Shown piece after piece: positions 17,298-25,146 of a DNA stretch of 47,922 bases (position 1 is its first letter; every line of letters starts with the position of its first letter). This DNA comes from Secundilactobacillus oryzae JCM 18671. GTDB lineage: Bacteria > Bacillota > Bacilli > Lactobacillales > Lactobacillaceae. A program made the position numbers and the translations under genes. The DNA is taken from NCBI RefSeq assembly GCF_000740055.1, contig NZ_BBJM01000013.1:1-47922 (forward strand). Reading direction: 5' to 3'. The notes beneath the pieces are model-generated. The model worked only from the letters and a program-made list of their open reading frames with translations, was not told the DNA's origin and did not search any database.

Positions 17298-18125
17298 TTA
17301 TTTTCCGTTAGGGTAAGCAGGAACCACGGCACCCTTGTAGTGCTTAGCAATCCACTGTTGCGTACTCTTTGATTGGAGGGCCTTCATCAATTTCTTGATG
17401 GCTGGCTTCTTCGTGTCGCCCTTACGAACGGCCACAATGTTCACGTATGGAGAAGAGTTCTTTTCAAGCGCAATTGAGTCCTTACGAGGGTCAAGTCCAG
17501 CTTGAACAGCGTAGTTAGCGTTGATGAAGACAGCAGCACCTTCGTTGTTCTTGAGGAATTGAGGCATCAACTTAGGTTCAAGGTCAGTCTTGAACTTCAG
17601 GTTCTTCTTGTTGTCCTTGATGTCCTTAAAGGTTGCAGTTGTAATCTTAGTACCTGGCTTCAAAGTAACTAAGCCAGCATCGCGTAAGATAGTCAACACA
17701 CGGCCATAATCAGCAACATTGTTACTTACCAGGATAGTTGCACCACTAGGCACGTCCTTCAAACTCTTGTACTTCTTTGAGTAAGCACCGATTGGTTCCA
17801 AATGGACGTTACCGGCACTAACCAATGAGCCATCATTTTCCTTGTTCCAGTTATCTAGGAATGGGATGTGTTGGAAGTAGTTTGCATCCAAGCCCTTGTT
17901 AGCTAAATCCTTGTTAGGTAAGACGTAATCTTGGAAAATCTTAACTTTAAGGTTAACGCCTTCCTTTTTAAGTTGTGGTTGAACATGCTTCAAAATTTCT
18001 CCGTGAGGAATGTTGGAAGCTCCAACTGTAATCGTTGTTTCTTTGGTTGATGACTTACCACAACCTGCCAAAATAAGTGCAACGGCGAAAATGCTTGCAA
18101 GACCTGCAATCCATTTTTTCTTCAT
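17298..18125 (-). CDS. metQ: Methionine ABC transporter substrate-binding lipoprotein
   Basis: A 275-residue NlpA/MetQ family lipoprotein that captures methionine outside the membrane and delivers it to MetNI. The signal peptide MKKKWIAGLASIFAVALIL is followed by the lipobox LAGC. The mature part shows typical NLPA features such as ANYFQHIPFLDNW and AVFINANYAVQAGLDP. I place the start at ATG 18125, 9 nt after GAGGGGG, rather than further upstream. It is the last gene of the metN-metI-metQ operon, 36 nt after metI, and is controlled by the methionine T-box upstream of metN. Confidence 0.94.
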   Translation of the reverse strand: MKKKWIAGLASIFAVALILAGCGKSSTKETTITVGASNIPHGEILKHVQPQLKKEGVNLKVKIFQDYVLPNKDLANKGLDANYFQHIPFLDNWNKENDGSLVSAGNVHLEPIGAYSKKYKSLKDVPSGATILVSNNVADYGRVLTILRDAGLVTLKPGTKITTATFKDIKDNKKNLKFKTDLEPKLMPQFLKNNEGAAVFINANYAVQAGLDPRKDSIALEKNSSPYVNIVAVRKGDTKKPAIKKLMKALQSKSTQQWIAKHYKGAVVPAYPNGK

Positions 18126-18161
18126 AACGTGAATCCCCCTCATTTAATTGAAAATAATTTT

Positions 18162-18848
18162 TTAGCGTTTATCGATTCGTTTGACGACGATATCGCCAGC
18201 AAACTGACAAACGAAAACCACTAACACAATAATAACGGTTGCGACCAGCGTGACAGCATTATTGCTGGCCTGGAACCCATCAAGGTAGGCTAAGTTTCCT
18301 AACCCACCGGCACCGATTGCCCCAGCCATTGCGGTATAGCCAATGAGTGAAATGGCAGTAACGGTGATACCGGACACAAGTGCCGGCATGCTTTCAGGTA
18401 GCAGCACCTTGAAAATAATCTGCCCCTTGGTTGCCCCCATCGATTGAGCCGCCTCGACGACGCCGTGATCGATTTCATGGAACGCAATTTCAACCAGTCG
18501 AGCGTAAAACGGTGCGGCTGAGATGATTAAGGACGGCAGGGCCGCTTTCGGTCCGATGATGGTGCCCATCACGGCCTGAGTCGCTGGAAGCAAGAGAACA
18601 ATCAAGATGATGAATGGAATTGACCGGAAAATGTTGACGAACGCCGCCACAATCCAGTTCAATGCTCGGGCACCAGCTGATTTACTGTTGCTTGTTTCAA
18701 ACAGCAATAGCCCTAATAAAGCACCTAAGATAGCGACTACGATAATGGAAACTAACGTCATCCAAACCGTTTCCCAAGTCGCTAGCCACATTTTTGGCCA
18801 ATCGACGTTACTTAATTGAAAGTATGATGCAAAGCCATTATTGTTCAC
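18162..18848 (-). CDS. metI: Methionine ABC transporter permease
   Basis: A 228-residue inner-membrane component with five or so hydrophobic helices and the BPD_transp_1 fold. The EAA loop contacting the ATPase is visible as [35 protein letters not shown] is the conserved MetI helix. The ATG at 18848 overlaps the 3' end of metN by 11 nt, indicating translational coupling. It forms the MetNI translocator with the ATPase encoded just upstream. Confidence 0.95.
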   Translation of the reverse strand: MNNNGFASYFQLSNVDWPKMWLATWETVWMTLVSIIVVAILGALLGLLLFETSNSKSAGARALNWIVAAFVNIFRSIPFIILIVLLLPATQAVMGTIIGPKAALPSLIISAAPFYARLVEIAFHEIDHGVVEAAQSMGATKGQIIFKVLLPESMPALVSGITVTAISLIGYTAMAGAIGAGGLGNLAYLDGFQASNNAVTLVATVIIVLVVFVCQFAGDIVVKRIDKR

Positions 18849-19881
18849 GTTCGATCACCTCCGTTTCAACACGCATCGTGTTGAGATAACTCAAAACTTC
18901 TTTGACACTGTCTTGATTATCGCTAATGACTTGAATATATAGGGATCCAAGCGCCCCTTCAGTAGTTTGGTGAATATTTCCTTCAATAATACTGAGATCC
19001 ACATCTGGGAACTTTCGGATGACACTAGAGACAATTGGTAATTGTGCCTGGTCACCATGGAAGCCTAATTTGATGATTAACCCGTTTGGATACTTCTTCA
19101 ACAACTCGCTAACTGCCAGCGTCGTATCGTCCTGACTTGATGTGCTGGTTTCCTGGTTAACAAATCGCTTGGTAATGGCTTGTTTGGGGTGCTTAAAGAC
19201 ATCCAAAACTGGTCCCTGTTCCACAATCTCACCGGCGTCCAAGACGGCCACTTGATCACAAATTTTCCGAATTACGTGCATTTCGTGAGTAATTACGACA
19301 ACTGTGAGTCCTAGCTTCTTGTTGATGTCCAACAGTAAGTCCAACACCTCATCAGTGGTTTGTGGATCCAAAGCACTCGTTGCTTCGTCAGATAGCAGAA
19401 TCTCGGGATCATTTGCCAGAGATCTGGCAATTCCGACCCGTTGTTTCTGTCCACCAGATAACTCTGATGGATAAGCGTTTTCCCGACCCTTTAAGCCAAC
19501 CAACTCAATTAAACGAAGTACTTTTTCTTTTCGTTGCGCCTTGGGTACCTTGGCAATTTCTAGTGGAAACGCAACGTTTTCAAACACCGTTCGTGACCAC
19601 AATAGATTAAAGTGTTGGAAAATCATCCCAATTTTGAGACGTTGTTCGCGGAGTGCCTTACCTTTTAGCTTACTAATTTCAGTGTTGTTGATGGTTACTG
19701 AACCGGTCGTTGGAAATTCCAAACCGTTCAGCATCCGGATGATCGTACTCTTTCCGGCGCCAGAATAACCGACGATACCGTAGATCTTGCCATCCGGAAT
19801 GGTTAAGTTAACGTCGCGAACTGCTGCGACTTGACCTTCTTTAACATCAAACGTTTTTGATACATCTTTAAATTCAATCAA
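18838..19881 (-). CDS. metN: Methionine ABC transporter ATP-binding protein
   Basis: A 347-residue ABC ATPase energising methionine import. The Walker A motif GYSGAGKST is near residue 38, the signature [13 protein letters not shown] near 140, Walker B with [14 protein letters not shown] near 160 and the switch His in VVITHEM near 200. In Walker B the hydrophobic run ends in Ser-Asp-Glu, as in MetN. A C-terminal NIL regulatory domain (about 265-345) is present, which in MetN binds methionine and gives trans-inhibition. The start is TTG at 19881, 8 nt after AGGAGG. It is the first gene of metNIQ and follows a methionine T-box. Confidence 0.95.
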   Translation of the reverse strand: MIEFKDVSKTFDVKEGQVAAVRDVNLTIPDGKIYGIVGYSGAGKSTIIRMLNGLEFPTTGSVTINNTEISKLKGKALREQRLKIGMIFQHFNLLWSRTVFENVAFPLEIAKVPKAQRKEKVLRLIELVGLKGRENAYPSELSGGQKQRVGIARSLANDPEILLSDEATSALDPQTTDEVLDLLLDINKKLGLTVVVITHEMHVIRKICDQVAVLDAGEIVEQGPVLDVFKHPKQAITKRFVNQETSTSSQDDTTLAVSELLKKYPNGLIIKLGFHGDQAQLPIVSSVIRKFPDVDLSIIEGNIHQTTEGALGSLYIQVISDNQDSVKEVLSYLNTMRVETEVIEREQ

Positions 19882-19904
19882 TTCTTGCCCCTCCTGTGAA
19901 TCAA

Positions 19905-20200
19905 AATAAAAAGCCCTCTCGTCTTATTAAATAACCGCCATTATTTAATAGGACGAAAAGGGCTTCTTTTCGTGTTACCACCTAAATTCTTAACAATCTC
20001 GCGATTGTTAACTCATTGAGTCATAAACTCATGTGCGTTAATGGGCACCACCATCGTCAGCTTACTTTCTCGAAGCTCGCCGACGCTTTATTCAGCAAAG
20101 ACCATATTCGATGTCCCCTCAACACTCCGTTTCACCATCAGGAGCTCTCTTTGGAATTGGGTAACGTCTACTCATCTTTTCAAATCGAATTTTAATTATT
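19905..20200 (-). promoter_or_regulatory. T-box leader of metNIQ (methionine)
   Basis: The minus strand carries the T-box core AGGTGGTAACACG (19971-19983), preceded by Stem I elements including GAGAGCTCCTGATGGTGAAA. The specifier region reads GAATATGG, so the codon is ATG (complement 20103-20105), methionine, in agreement with the transporter. A long terminator stem (19911-19965, starting AAGCCCTTTTCGTC) with a U-run precedes metN. The leader should relieve termination when uncharged tRNA-Met accumulates. Confidence 0.9.
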
Positions 20201-20207
20201 GATGTTG

Positions 20208-20236
20208 ATTATACTGAGCCCACAATTCAGTGTCAA
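20208..20236 (-). promoter_or_regulatory. Consensus promoter of metNIQ
   Basis: The minus strand shows -35 TTGACA (20231-20236), 17 nt and -10 TATAAT (20208-20213), a full match to the vegetative consensus. It starts directly behind the upstream DUF1648 gene. Confidence 0.88.
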
Positions 20237-20239
20237 GCT

Positions 20240-20857
20240 TTATTCTCGATTTCGTACTCGAGTCAGCTGCCAGGCCGACAGCAAAACGAGTACGATGAAG
20301 ACGCCAATTGCCGCTACCGAATAGCTAGCTGGTAGGAAAACGGAACCCAACATCAGCAAACCACTCACAATCAAAGAAAGGACGACCAAATGATTGGCAC
20401 GTTTAATTGCAATGGCATTTGCCGCTGATGTCTTCTCCGAAACTAAACGGCGATTCCAAGAAAATCCTCCTACTAGAAGGGAAATTAGTCCTAAAGCAAT
20501 CATCGCAACACTGCGAATATTGACCAAGTGACCCAGTGCAAAGAGGATAGTGACCGTATAAAGTAGATTACTTAAAAATGGCACGATACTTTTAAAAACG
20601 GCCGTCAAACTTGGATCAACGGTATCTTTAGTCCGTGTATCGTTGATAATACACATCAAGGCTTGAAAAATCGCCATTACAATTGGGAAGCCAAAAACAA
20701 ACACTGGCTTCGTCACATAGGTATTAGGCTGATTATTCATGCTAAAATGCACCGCAATCGTTGCCGGTAACTTTGAATAGAGACTAATACCCAATAAAAC
20801 AGGCAGGAGACTCAATCCTGTCGTCCAACTTAATACCTGCCACCTTACCTTTTTCAC
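20240..20857 (-). CDS. DUF1648/SdpI-like membrane protein
   Basis: A 205-residue membrane protein with about six hydrophobic helices. The first part, LPATIAVHFSMNNQPNTY followed by a membrane helix, is the DUF1648 signature found in the bacillus immunity protein SdpI and its relatives. In Bacillus subtilis SdpI protects against the SDP toxin; no toxin gene is seen here, so immunity is only one possible role. The start is GTG at 20857, 8 nt after GAGGGG. It has its own promoter and lies behind a structured leader containing a terminator hairpin, so expression may be conditional. Confidence 0.75.
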   Translation of the reverse strand: MKKVRWQVLSWTTGLSLLPVLLGISLYSKLPATIAVHFSMNNQPNTYVTKPVFVFGFPIVMAIFQALMCIINDTRTKDTVDPSLTAVFKSIVPFLSNLLYTVTILFALGHLVNIRSVAMIALGLISLLVGGFSWNRRLVSEKTSAANAIAIKRANHLVVLSLIVSGLLMLGSVFLPASYSVAAIGVFIVLVLLSAWQLTRVRNRE

Positions 20858-20889
20858 TTTGCCATCCCCTCTAATCTAAAAACTAAAAC

Positions 20890-21028
20890 AAGACAGTTTC
20901 TTTCGAAGACTGTCTTGGTGATCCTTATGTCTATGTCAGCTTTAACCCAGCCAGCTCCAAATTGGAGCATGTTCGATGAATCCGATTATTTGACGAATCA
21001 CCCACTTCTTTTATTCTTCCCAATTATA
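20890..21028 (-). promoter_or_regulatory. Structured leader with terminator before the SdpI-like gene
   Basis: On the minus strand an extended -10 (TGCTATAAT, complement 21023-21031) predicts a start near 21016. The leader then forms a possible 6-bp closing stem GGTGAT/ATCACC (20997-21002 with 20917-20922) that abuts a terminator (20890-20916). The terminator has arms AAGACAGT/ACTGTCTT, an inner TTC-GAAA-GAA stem and a tail TGTTTTAGTTTTT. Inside the closing stem lies the hairpin GCTCCA-ATT-TGGAGC (20954-20968). A closing stem followed directly by a terminator is riboswitch-like layout, but I do not recognise the class. A separately terminated small RNA is the alternative. Confidence 0.55.
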
Positions 21029-21072
21029 GCAAACTCAACCGTCTCAAGATAGGCGAGTTTGCGCCTGCAAAC

Positions 21073-21095
21073 AAAAAAAATTGGGATTCCCCAAT
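21073..21095 (-). terminator. Terminator of the first oppA gene
   Basis: The minus-strand hairpin ATTGGG-GAAT-CCCAAT is followed by seven or more T residues. Confidence 0.82.
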
Positions 21096-21122
21096 CTTTC
21101 CGTGTATGAGCCTCTTTAACAC

Positions 21123-22730
21123 TTATTTCCAATAAGCGTATTGATACTGTGCTTCATTCAGAAGTGAGTAGTCTAAGCCACCCACGTTCTTACTAACTAA
21201 CTTGGCTTCTGATGGCTGATAAAGTGGCACGACACCCTTAACATCCATAAGGCGCTTGTTAGCCTTAGCTAGCGTATCATAACGAGTTTGACCCGTTTGG
21301 GTTTCTGACTGTTCGAGTAGCTTATCAAACGCTGCATCTTTCCATTGTGTGAAGTTAACCGTGTTATCTGAGGCAGCAAGATCCAAGAAATCGTAGGCAT
21401 CCAACCAGTTCGTGCTCCAACCGGTTAAGTTCATTTCAAATGAACCATCAAAGTCACGACTTACGTGTTGCGCATGAGGGATCGAGGTTATCGTCACCTT
21501 CAGCCCCTTAAAGTACTTTTGTGCAGTGGCTTGGATATACGTTCCCACGTGCTTATCTTCATCGGTATCATCCGTCAAAAGGTTCAACGTGATACTTGAT
21601 TTACCCTTTTCTTTCAGATAAGCCTTCCAGTAACTTTGTGCCTTTTTGACGTCCGTTGGCAATAAGTTTCCAGTTTCGGTCGCCATATCTTTACCAGTTT
21701 CTGGGTTCTTCTGATCGCCGACTGGCACAAAACTCTTCGCGGGTTTAGAACCGTCCTGCAGAACATTTTCTGTCAGTGTTTTGCGGTTCACAACGTATGA
21801 CATCGCTTGACGAAGATTCTCGGAATTTGAAACCGACTTCTTGTTATTAAAGTATAGATACTGAAGACGTCCAATCAAATGCGTTTGCAGTTGTTTATTA
21901 TTAGAATTTTGACGCACGTATTGACCATTAACCGTGGTTTCCTGAACTTTGTCACTCTTAAATAAGTTCACTGCAGTATTCTGATCCTTGGTGACTTGTA
22001 CGTTCACTTTTTTAACTTTAACGTTCTTGGCATTCCAGTATTTGGTGTTCTTTATGTATTTCCAGGTTGAATTGCTACCGGTCCAGCCAACTAATTTATA
22101 GGGACCGTTTGCCATGGTCTTATCAGCATTTGTGCCGTATTTCTGACCATATTTATGTACTGCATCTGTGTTAAGTGGTAAGTATTTGCTTGCTGCTAAG
22201 TAGTTGAAATAAGGAACTGGATTGCTTAATTGAACTTGAAGCTTAGTCTTGCTTAATGCTTTAACGCCTAATGCATTAGGACTCTTTTTGCCGTTTTGAA
22301 TGGCGTCGTAATTCTTAAACGCCGAATAGTTGCTAGCATATTGCGCCTTAGTCTTTGGATCAACGGTTCGTCTGAATGAGGTGACGAAATCCTGTGCGGT
22401 AACTTGTTGACCGTTTGCCCACTTGGCATCCTTACGTAACGTAAAGGTATAAGTTTTACCACCGTTAGTCGGTTTCACAACCTTCTCAGCAACACCAGGT
22501 ACCAAATTGTTCTTTTTATCGAACGTATACAGCCCTTCCATCGTTTGATAAATCAGGCTAGCACTGTTGGTATCTGTCGCCTTGTTCGGATCGGCAGTCA
22601 GCGGTTCACTCGCTAGAGTTACGGATAACGGTTTACTCTTGTTCACCGACGCCCCCGATTCGTTCCCGCAAGCCACTAGTAACATGCCTGCAAGTGCCGT
22701 AGTCCCGAAGACTAGATATTTAGTTTTCAT
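21123..22730 (-). CDS. Oligopeptide-binding lipoprotein (OppA-like)
   Basis: A 535-residue extracytoplasmic solute-binding protein of family SBP_bac_5, anchored by lipid. The signal peptide (MKTKYLVFGTTALAGML) ends in the lipobox LVAC. The family marker is visible as VAEKVVKPTNGGKTYTFTLR, followed by AKWANGQQVTAQDFVTSFRR. C-terminal GWSTNWLDAYDFLDL is typical of peptide-binding members. No permease or ATPase genes adjoin it, so it probably feeds an Opp system encoded elsewhere. Transcription starts close to a long hairpin (22753-22790). It is a paralogue of the protein at 42214. Confidence 0.92.
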   Translation of the reverse strand: MKTKYLVFGTTALAGMLLVACGNESGASVNKSKPLSVTLASEPLTADPNKATDTNSASLIYQTMEGLYTFDKKNNLVPGVAEKVVKPTNGGKTYTFTLRKDAKWANGQQVTAQDFVTSFRRTVDPKTKAQYASNYSAFKNYDAIQNGKKSPNALGVKALSKTKLQVQLSNPVPYFNYLAASKYLPLNTDAVHKYGQKYGTNADKTMANGPYKLVGWTGSNSTWKYIKNTKYWNAKNVKVKKVNVQVTKDQNTAVNLFKSDKVQETTVNGQYVRQNSNNKQLQTHLIGRLQYLYFNNKKSVSNSENLRQAMSYVVNRKTLTENVLQDGSKPAKSFVPVGDQKNPETGKDMATETGNLLPTDVKKAQSYWKAYLKEKGKSSITLNLLTDDTDEDKHVGTYIQATAQKYFKGLKVTITSIPHAQHVSRDFDGSFEMNLTGWSTNWLDAYDFLDLAASDNTVNFTQWKDAAFDKLLEQSETQTGQTRYDTLAKANKRLMDVKGVVPLYQPSEAKLVSKNVGGLDYSLLNEAQYQYAYWK

Positions 22731-22746
22731 ATGTATGTCCCTCCAA

Positions 22747-22790
22747 AAAAGAAATCCACATCAACTTTTAATCTAAAGTTAATGTGGATT
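22747..22790 (-). terminator. 5'-end hairpin/attenuator in the oppA leader
   Basis: On the minus strand a 16-bp stem (AATCCACATTAACTTT with its partner, one G-U pair) and 6-nt loop is followed by TTCTTTTTT and then the GGAGGG ribosome binding site of oppA. It looks like an intrinsic terminator placed within a few bases of the transcription start. It may attenuate or may protect the 5' end of the mRNA. Confidence 0.6.
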
Positions 22791-22791
22791 C

Positions 22792-22819
22792 AGTATAACA
22801 CCCGCTGTTCAACTGTCAA
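22792..22819 (-). promoter_or_regulatory. Promoter of the first oppA gene
   Basis: The minus strand shows -35 TTGACA (22814-22819), 16 nt and -10 TATACT (22792-22797). The predicted start falls at the base of the hairpin described above. Confidence 0.78.
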
Positions 22820-22880
22820 TAGTTAAAATACAGTTAGCACAATACAGACATTATCATTTTAATTTAATGAATAACCAAGT

Positions 22881-23252
22881 TTACTTAATACCTTCTGTTT
22901 CAGCTGGGTCATCAACAATCTCCAAATTAGCTTCAACTAAACCGCTATTGTTTGAAAATTGCACCATCCCGTTACTGTTCAAAGCCAACTTAGGCCCTTC
23001 GTTTTCAAAATAGCCTAAGGAATACTTCTTCACCCAAACTTGGCCAAGCGGCGAATCCAAAAGGGGTTCGTAATCATCCCCACTAATTTCATTAGCCACC
23101 AGCAGGAGTTTGAACCCACCATCAAGGGCGCAGCCCCCAACCGCAGAGTAAGGCCCCACACCGTCGTCGAAGTCTAAAACAATGTTCTTTTGATCAGCAC
23201 TATGGCGCTTGAGACGTTCAACTACATCCGCACTCATTTTAAATTCAATCAT
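22881..23252 (-). CDS. Iron-sulfur cluster biosynthesis family protein (HesB/IscA-like)
   Basis: A 123-residue cytosolic protein of the lactobacillus Fe-S_biosyn (YqkB-like) family. It matches in length, in the opening MIEFKMSADVVERL, and in the core GGCALDGGFKLLLV followed by SPLGQVWVKKYSL. Only one cysteine is visible (GGC near residue 41), so it lacks the three-cysteine pattern of true A-type carriers. Many members of this group do, and their role in cluster assembly is unproven. ATG 23252 follows GAGAGG. The gene is probably monocistronic. Confidence 0.75.
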   Translation of the reverse strand: MIEFKMSADVVERLKRHSADQKNIVLDFDDGVGPYSAVGGCALDGGFKLLLVANEISGDDYEPLLDSPLGQVWVKKYSLGYFENEGPKLALNSNGMVQFSNNSGLVEANLEIVDDPAETEGIK

Positions 23253-23569
23253 ATTTCTTACCTCTCTTCTGCAGGTTCACCAGTGCAATCATTTTGCTGA
23301 TAGATCTCCTGGTCCAGAAAATAGTTTAACGCCTTCTGGCAAATAGGAAAAGAAATACGACTTGAATATGGGAAAAGAAATACGACTTGAATATGACAGA
23401 ACGTTAACGACTTAAATAGCGAGCTTATCGCGTTTACATTTTCAAAATGAGTTGTTTTTGGTATAAAAGTAACCTTTCTTAATCTTGAGGTAATCACTTG
23501 TTAACAAAACTGAAACATTGCTGGGTTATGCTGGGGACATTAATTATTGAAATTGGAGCGGATTACTCA
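23253..23569. other. Intergenic region between the IscA-like and Apf-like genes
   Basis: About 317 bp without a gene I can support. It holds a perfect 25-bp tandem duplication (23346-23395) and a likely long leader for the plus-strand Apf-like gene. A TATAAA element at 23462 has no good -35 partner. A 79-codon open frame on the minus strand lacks any family resemblance and is disregarded. Confidence 0.4.
23346..23395. repeat. Perfect 25-bp tandem duplication
   Basis: Two identical adjacent copies of a 25-bp unit beginning GGAAAAGAAATACG, at 23346-23370 and 23371-23395. Only two copies exist, consistent with a recent slippage duplication. Confidence 0.9.
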
Positions 23570-23956
23570 ATGTCAAAGCTTAAAACTGGATTCATTGCTT
23601 TACTTGCTATCTTTAGTTTCACTTTTAGCAGCGTCAGCGAAGTAATGACGCCAACTCAACCTGAACAGACTGCACAAGCTGCAAAGCTTTCAACAGCCCA
23701 ACAAATCGCAAAAATTAACAGTAGCTTATCAAAAAAGGAAAAAAGTGCCAAGCACTATATTGCCATGCGTGAATCTGGTGGTGGCTATACTGCCAAGAAT
23801 GGTAGTTGTTACGGTAGATACCAATTGCTAAGAAGTTACTTGCACTACAATTACAGTAAAGTTAACCAAGAAAAAACTGCTAACAAATACGTTAAGGCTC
23901 GCTATGGCTCATGGGTTAAGGCTAAGAAGTTCTGGCTCAGTCATCACTGGTATTAA
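23570..23956 (+). CDS. Apf-like secreted aggregation-promoting/lysozyme-like protein
   Basis: A 128-residue secreted protein. Residues 1-40 form a signal peptide (MSKLKTGFIALLAIFSFTFS) ending near AQAA. The C-terminal half contains IAMRESGGGYTAKNG and CYGRYQL, the lysozyme-like (transglycosylase-type) core of lactobacillus aggregation-promoting factors. The Glu in RESGG sits where the catalytic acid lies. It ends in WLSHHWY, as Apf proteins typically end in aromatic residues. I chose ATG 23570 because it begins the signal peptide; an upstream TTG would add an unrelated segment. A terminator follows, so it is monocistronic. A role in wall remodelling or cell shape is inferred from the family. 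Confidence 0.85.
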   Translation: MSKLKTGFIALLAIFSFTFSSVSEVMTPTQPEQTAQAAKLSTAQQIAKINSSLSKKEKSAKHYIAMRESGGGYTAKNGSCYGRYQLLRSYLHYNYSKVNQEKTANKYVKARYGSWVKAKKFWLSHHWY

Positions 23957-23963
23957 TGTCAAA

Positions 23964-23999
23964 AGAGCAACTCCAAAATCTGGAGTTGCTCTTTTTTTG
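23964..23999 (+). terminator. Terminator of the Apf-like gene
   Basis: A perfect 12-bp stem AGAGCAACTCCA/TGGAGTTGCTCT with a 5-nt loop, followed by TTTTTTT. Confidence 0.9.
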
Positions 24000-24068
24000 T
24001 GAGTTTCGGTTTACAGCAGTCCATGACACCGTTAGAATGGAACGAGACATTTACTAGGGGAAACTATT

Positions 24069-25106
24069 TTGTTACATAGAACACTGAAGCTAACGATTGC
24101 CGCGGTCATTGCACTTGCGGCCCTAGGCTTTCAGACCGATAAGTCCGTCATTGCCAAAGGGACCGCCGTTAAAATTTTAAGCAATCAAACCATTGAACAA
24201 GAAGCCTACTACATTCCAAATGGCCGAGTACTCTATCAAAAGCCAAAACTAACTGGTACGAAGACGTCCTCTACTCATTTTAAAAAAGTGACCTGGTATG
24301 CCGATCGAACTGCTATCGTCCAAAAAAATATCGACGGAAAGGTAACCAAGGCCGTTTACTTACGTGTCACTAATGAAACTGGCAATAAAACGTTTTGGAC
24401 TTGGCGTGGAAATCTCAAACAAATTACCAGTCCATATTTCAAGGTTAGCGATACAGTTGCTGCTAAACGATTTAAAAATGTGAAGTTGGCCTACATGGGC
24501 GACTCAATTCCTCATGGTTGGAATGGGTATACCAACTACCTCACGACCAATTACCCCACGTGGATGAGTAAGTACATGGGAATCAATCTTCAAAAGCATA
24601 AACCAACGAATATGGCAATTTCAAATGGTAAAATTTTGGGCACTACGCAACGAGACATGTCCCAAATTGTCCCAAAGTGGAATTTCAAAAATTATGACAT
24701 CTTAACGATTCAGTACGGCACCAATGATGACGGTCACGGTACTGAGTCACTCAAGGACGTCATGACAGAACTCCAAACCAACATCACCACAATTAAAAAG
24801 CAAAATCCCAAACTCAAAATTTACGGTTTTCTCCCAATTTCAAGATTTGCTAAAGGAACTGGTCTACCCGCCAAAAACATCAAAATGGCGGGCGGTTACA
24901 CGTTCAAACAACTTCGCGATGCTGAGCGGAAGCTCTATAAGAAAAACAAGATACCAGTTCTCGACTTCCAAAAATTGGATCCAGGGTTGATTACCCGCGA
25001 GAATCGCAAGGTAACCCTTCGCGATCACGTTGTTCACCCAGCAGTTAAGACCAATCAACAACTTGGTCGGATTGCGGCTACTTTCATTGAAAATCATTAT
25101 AAATAG
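24069..25106 (+). CDS. Secreted SGNH/GDSL-type hydrolase
   Basis: A 345-residue secreted protein. A signal peptide covers about residues 1-30 (MLHRTLKLTIAAVIALAAL). A lysine-rich SLAP-like surface domain follows (about 35-125). The SGNH hydrolase domain then shows block I YMGDSIPHGW with the nucleophile Ser, block II with MAISNGKI, block III YGTNDDG with the oxyanion Asn, and block V DHVVHP with the catalytic Asp and His. The enzyme probably removes ester groups from wall polymers or exopolysaccharide; the substrate is unknown. The start is TTG at 24069 after AGGGG. It is convergent with the secreted protein at 25147 and shares a terminator with it. Confidence 0.85.
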   Translation: MLHRTLKLTIAAVIALAALGFQTDKSVIAKGTAVKILSNQTIEQEAYYIPNGRVLYQKPKLTGTKTSSTHFKKVTWYADRTAIVQKNIDGKVTKAVYLRVTNETGNKTFWTWRGNLKQITSPYFKVSDTVAAKRFKNVKLAYMGDSIPHGWNGYTNYLTTNYPTWMSKYMGINLQKHKPTNMAISNGKILGTTQRDMSQIVPKWNFKNYDILTIQYGTNDDGHGTESLKDVMTELQTNITTIKKQNPKLKIYGFLPISRFAKGTGLPAKNIKMAGGYTFKQLRDAERKLYKKNKIPVLDFQKLDPGLITRENRKVTLRDHVVHPAVKTNQQLGRIAATFIENHYK

Positions 25107-25107
25107 G

Positions 25108-25143
25108 AAAAAGCACTGAAATCTTCGGATTTCAGTGCTTTTT
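25108..25143. terminator. Shared bidirectional terminator with TTCG loop
   Basis: A perfect 16-bp stem (AAAAAGCACTGAAATC and its complement) closed by TTCG, with A and T runs on either side. It ends both the SGNH gene (plus) and the secreted-protein gene (minus). Confidence 0.92.
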
Positions 25144-25146
25144 ACG

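Noticed and set aside
20954-20986. Assignment of the SdpI-like leader to a known riboswitch class
   Set aside because: I compared it from memory with purine, TPP, THF, fluoride, preQ1, guanidine, SAM and ZTP consensus patterns and found no convincing match.
23258-23497. 79-codon minus-strand open frame upstream of the IscA-like gene
   Set aside because: It spans the 25-bp tandem repeat, has no recognisable domain and no good ribosome binding site.
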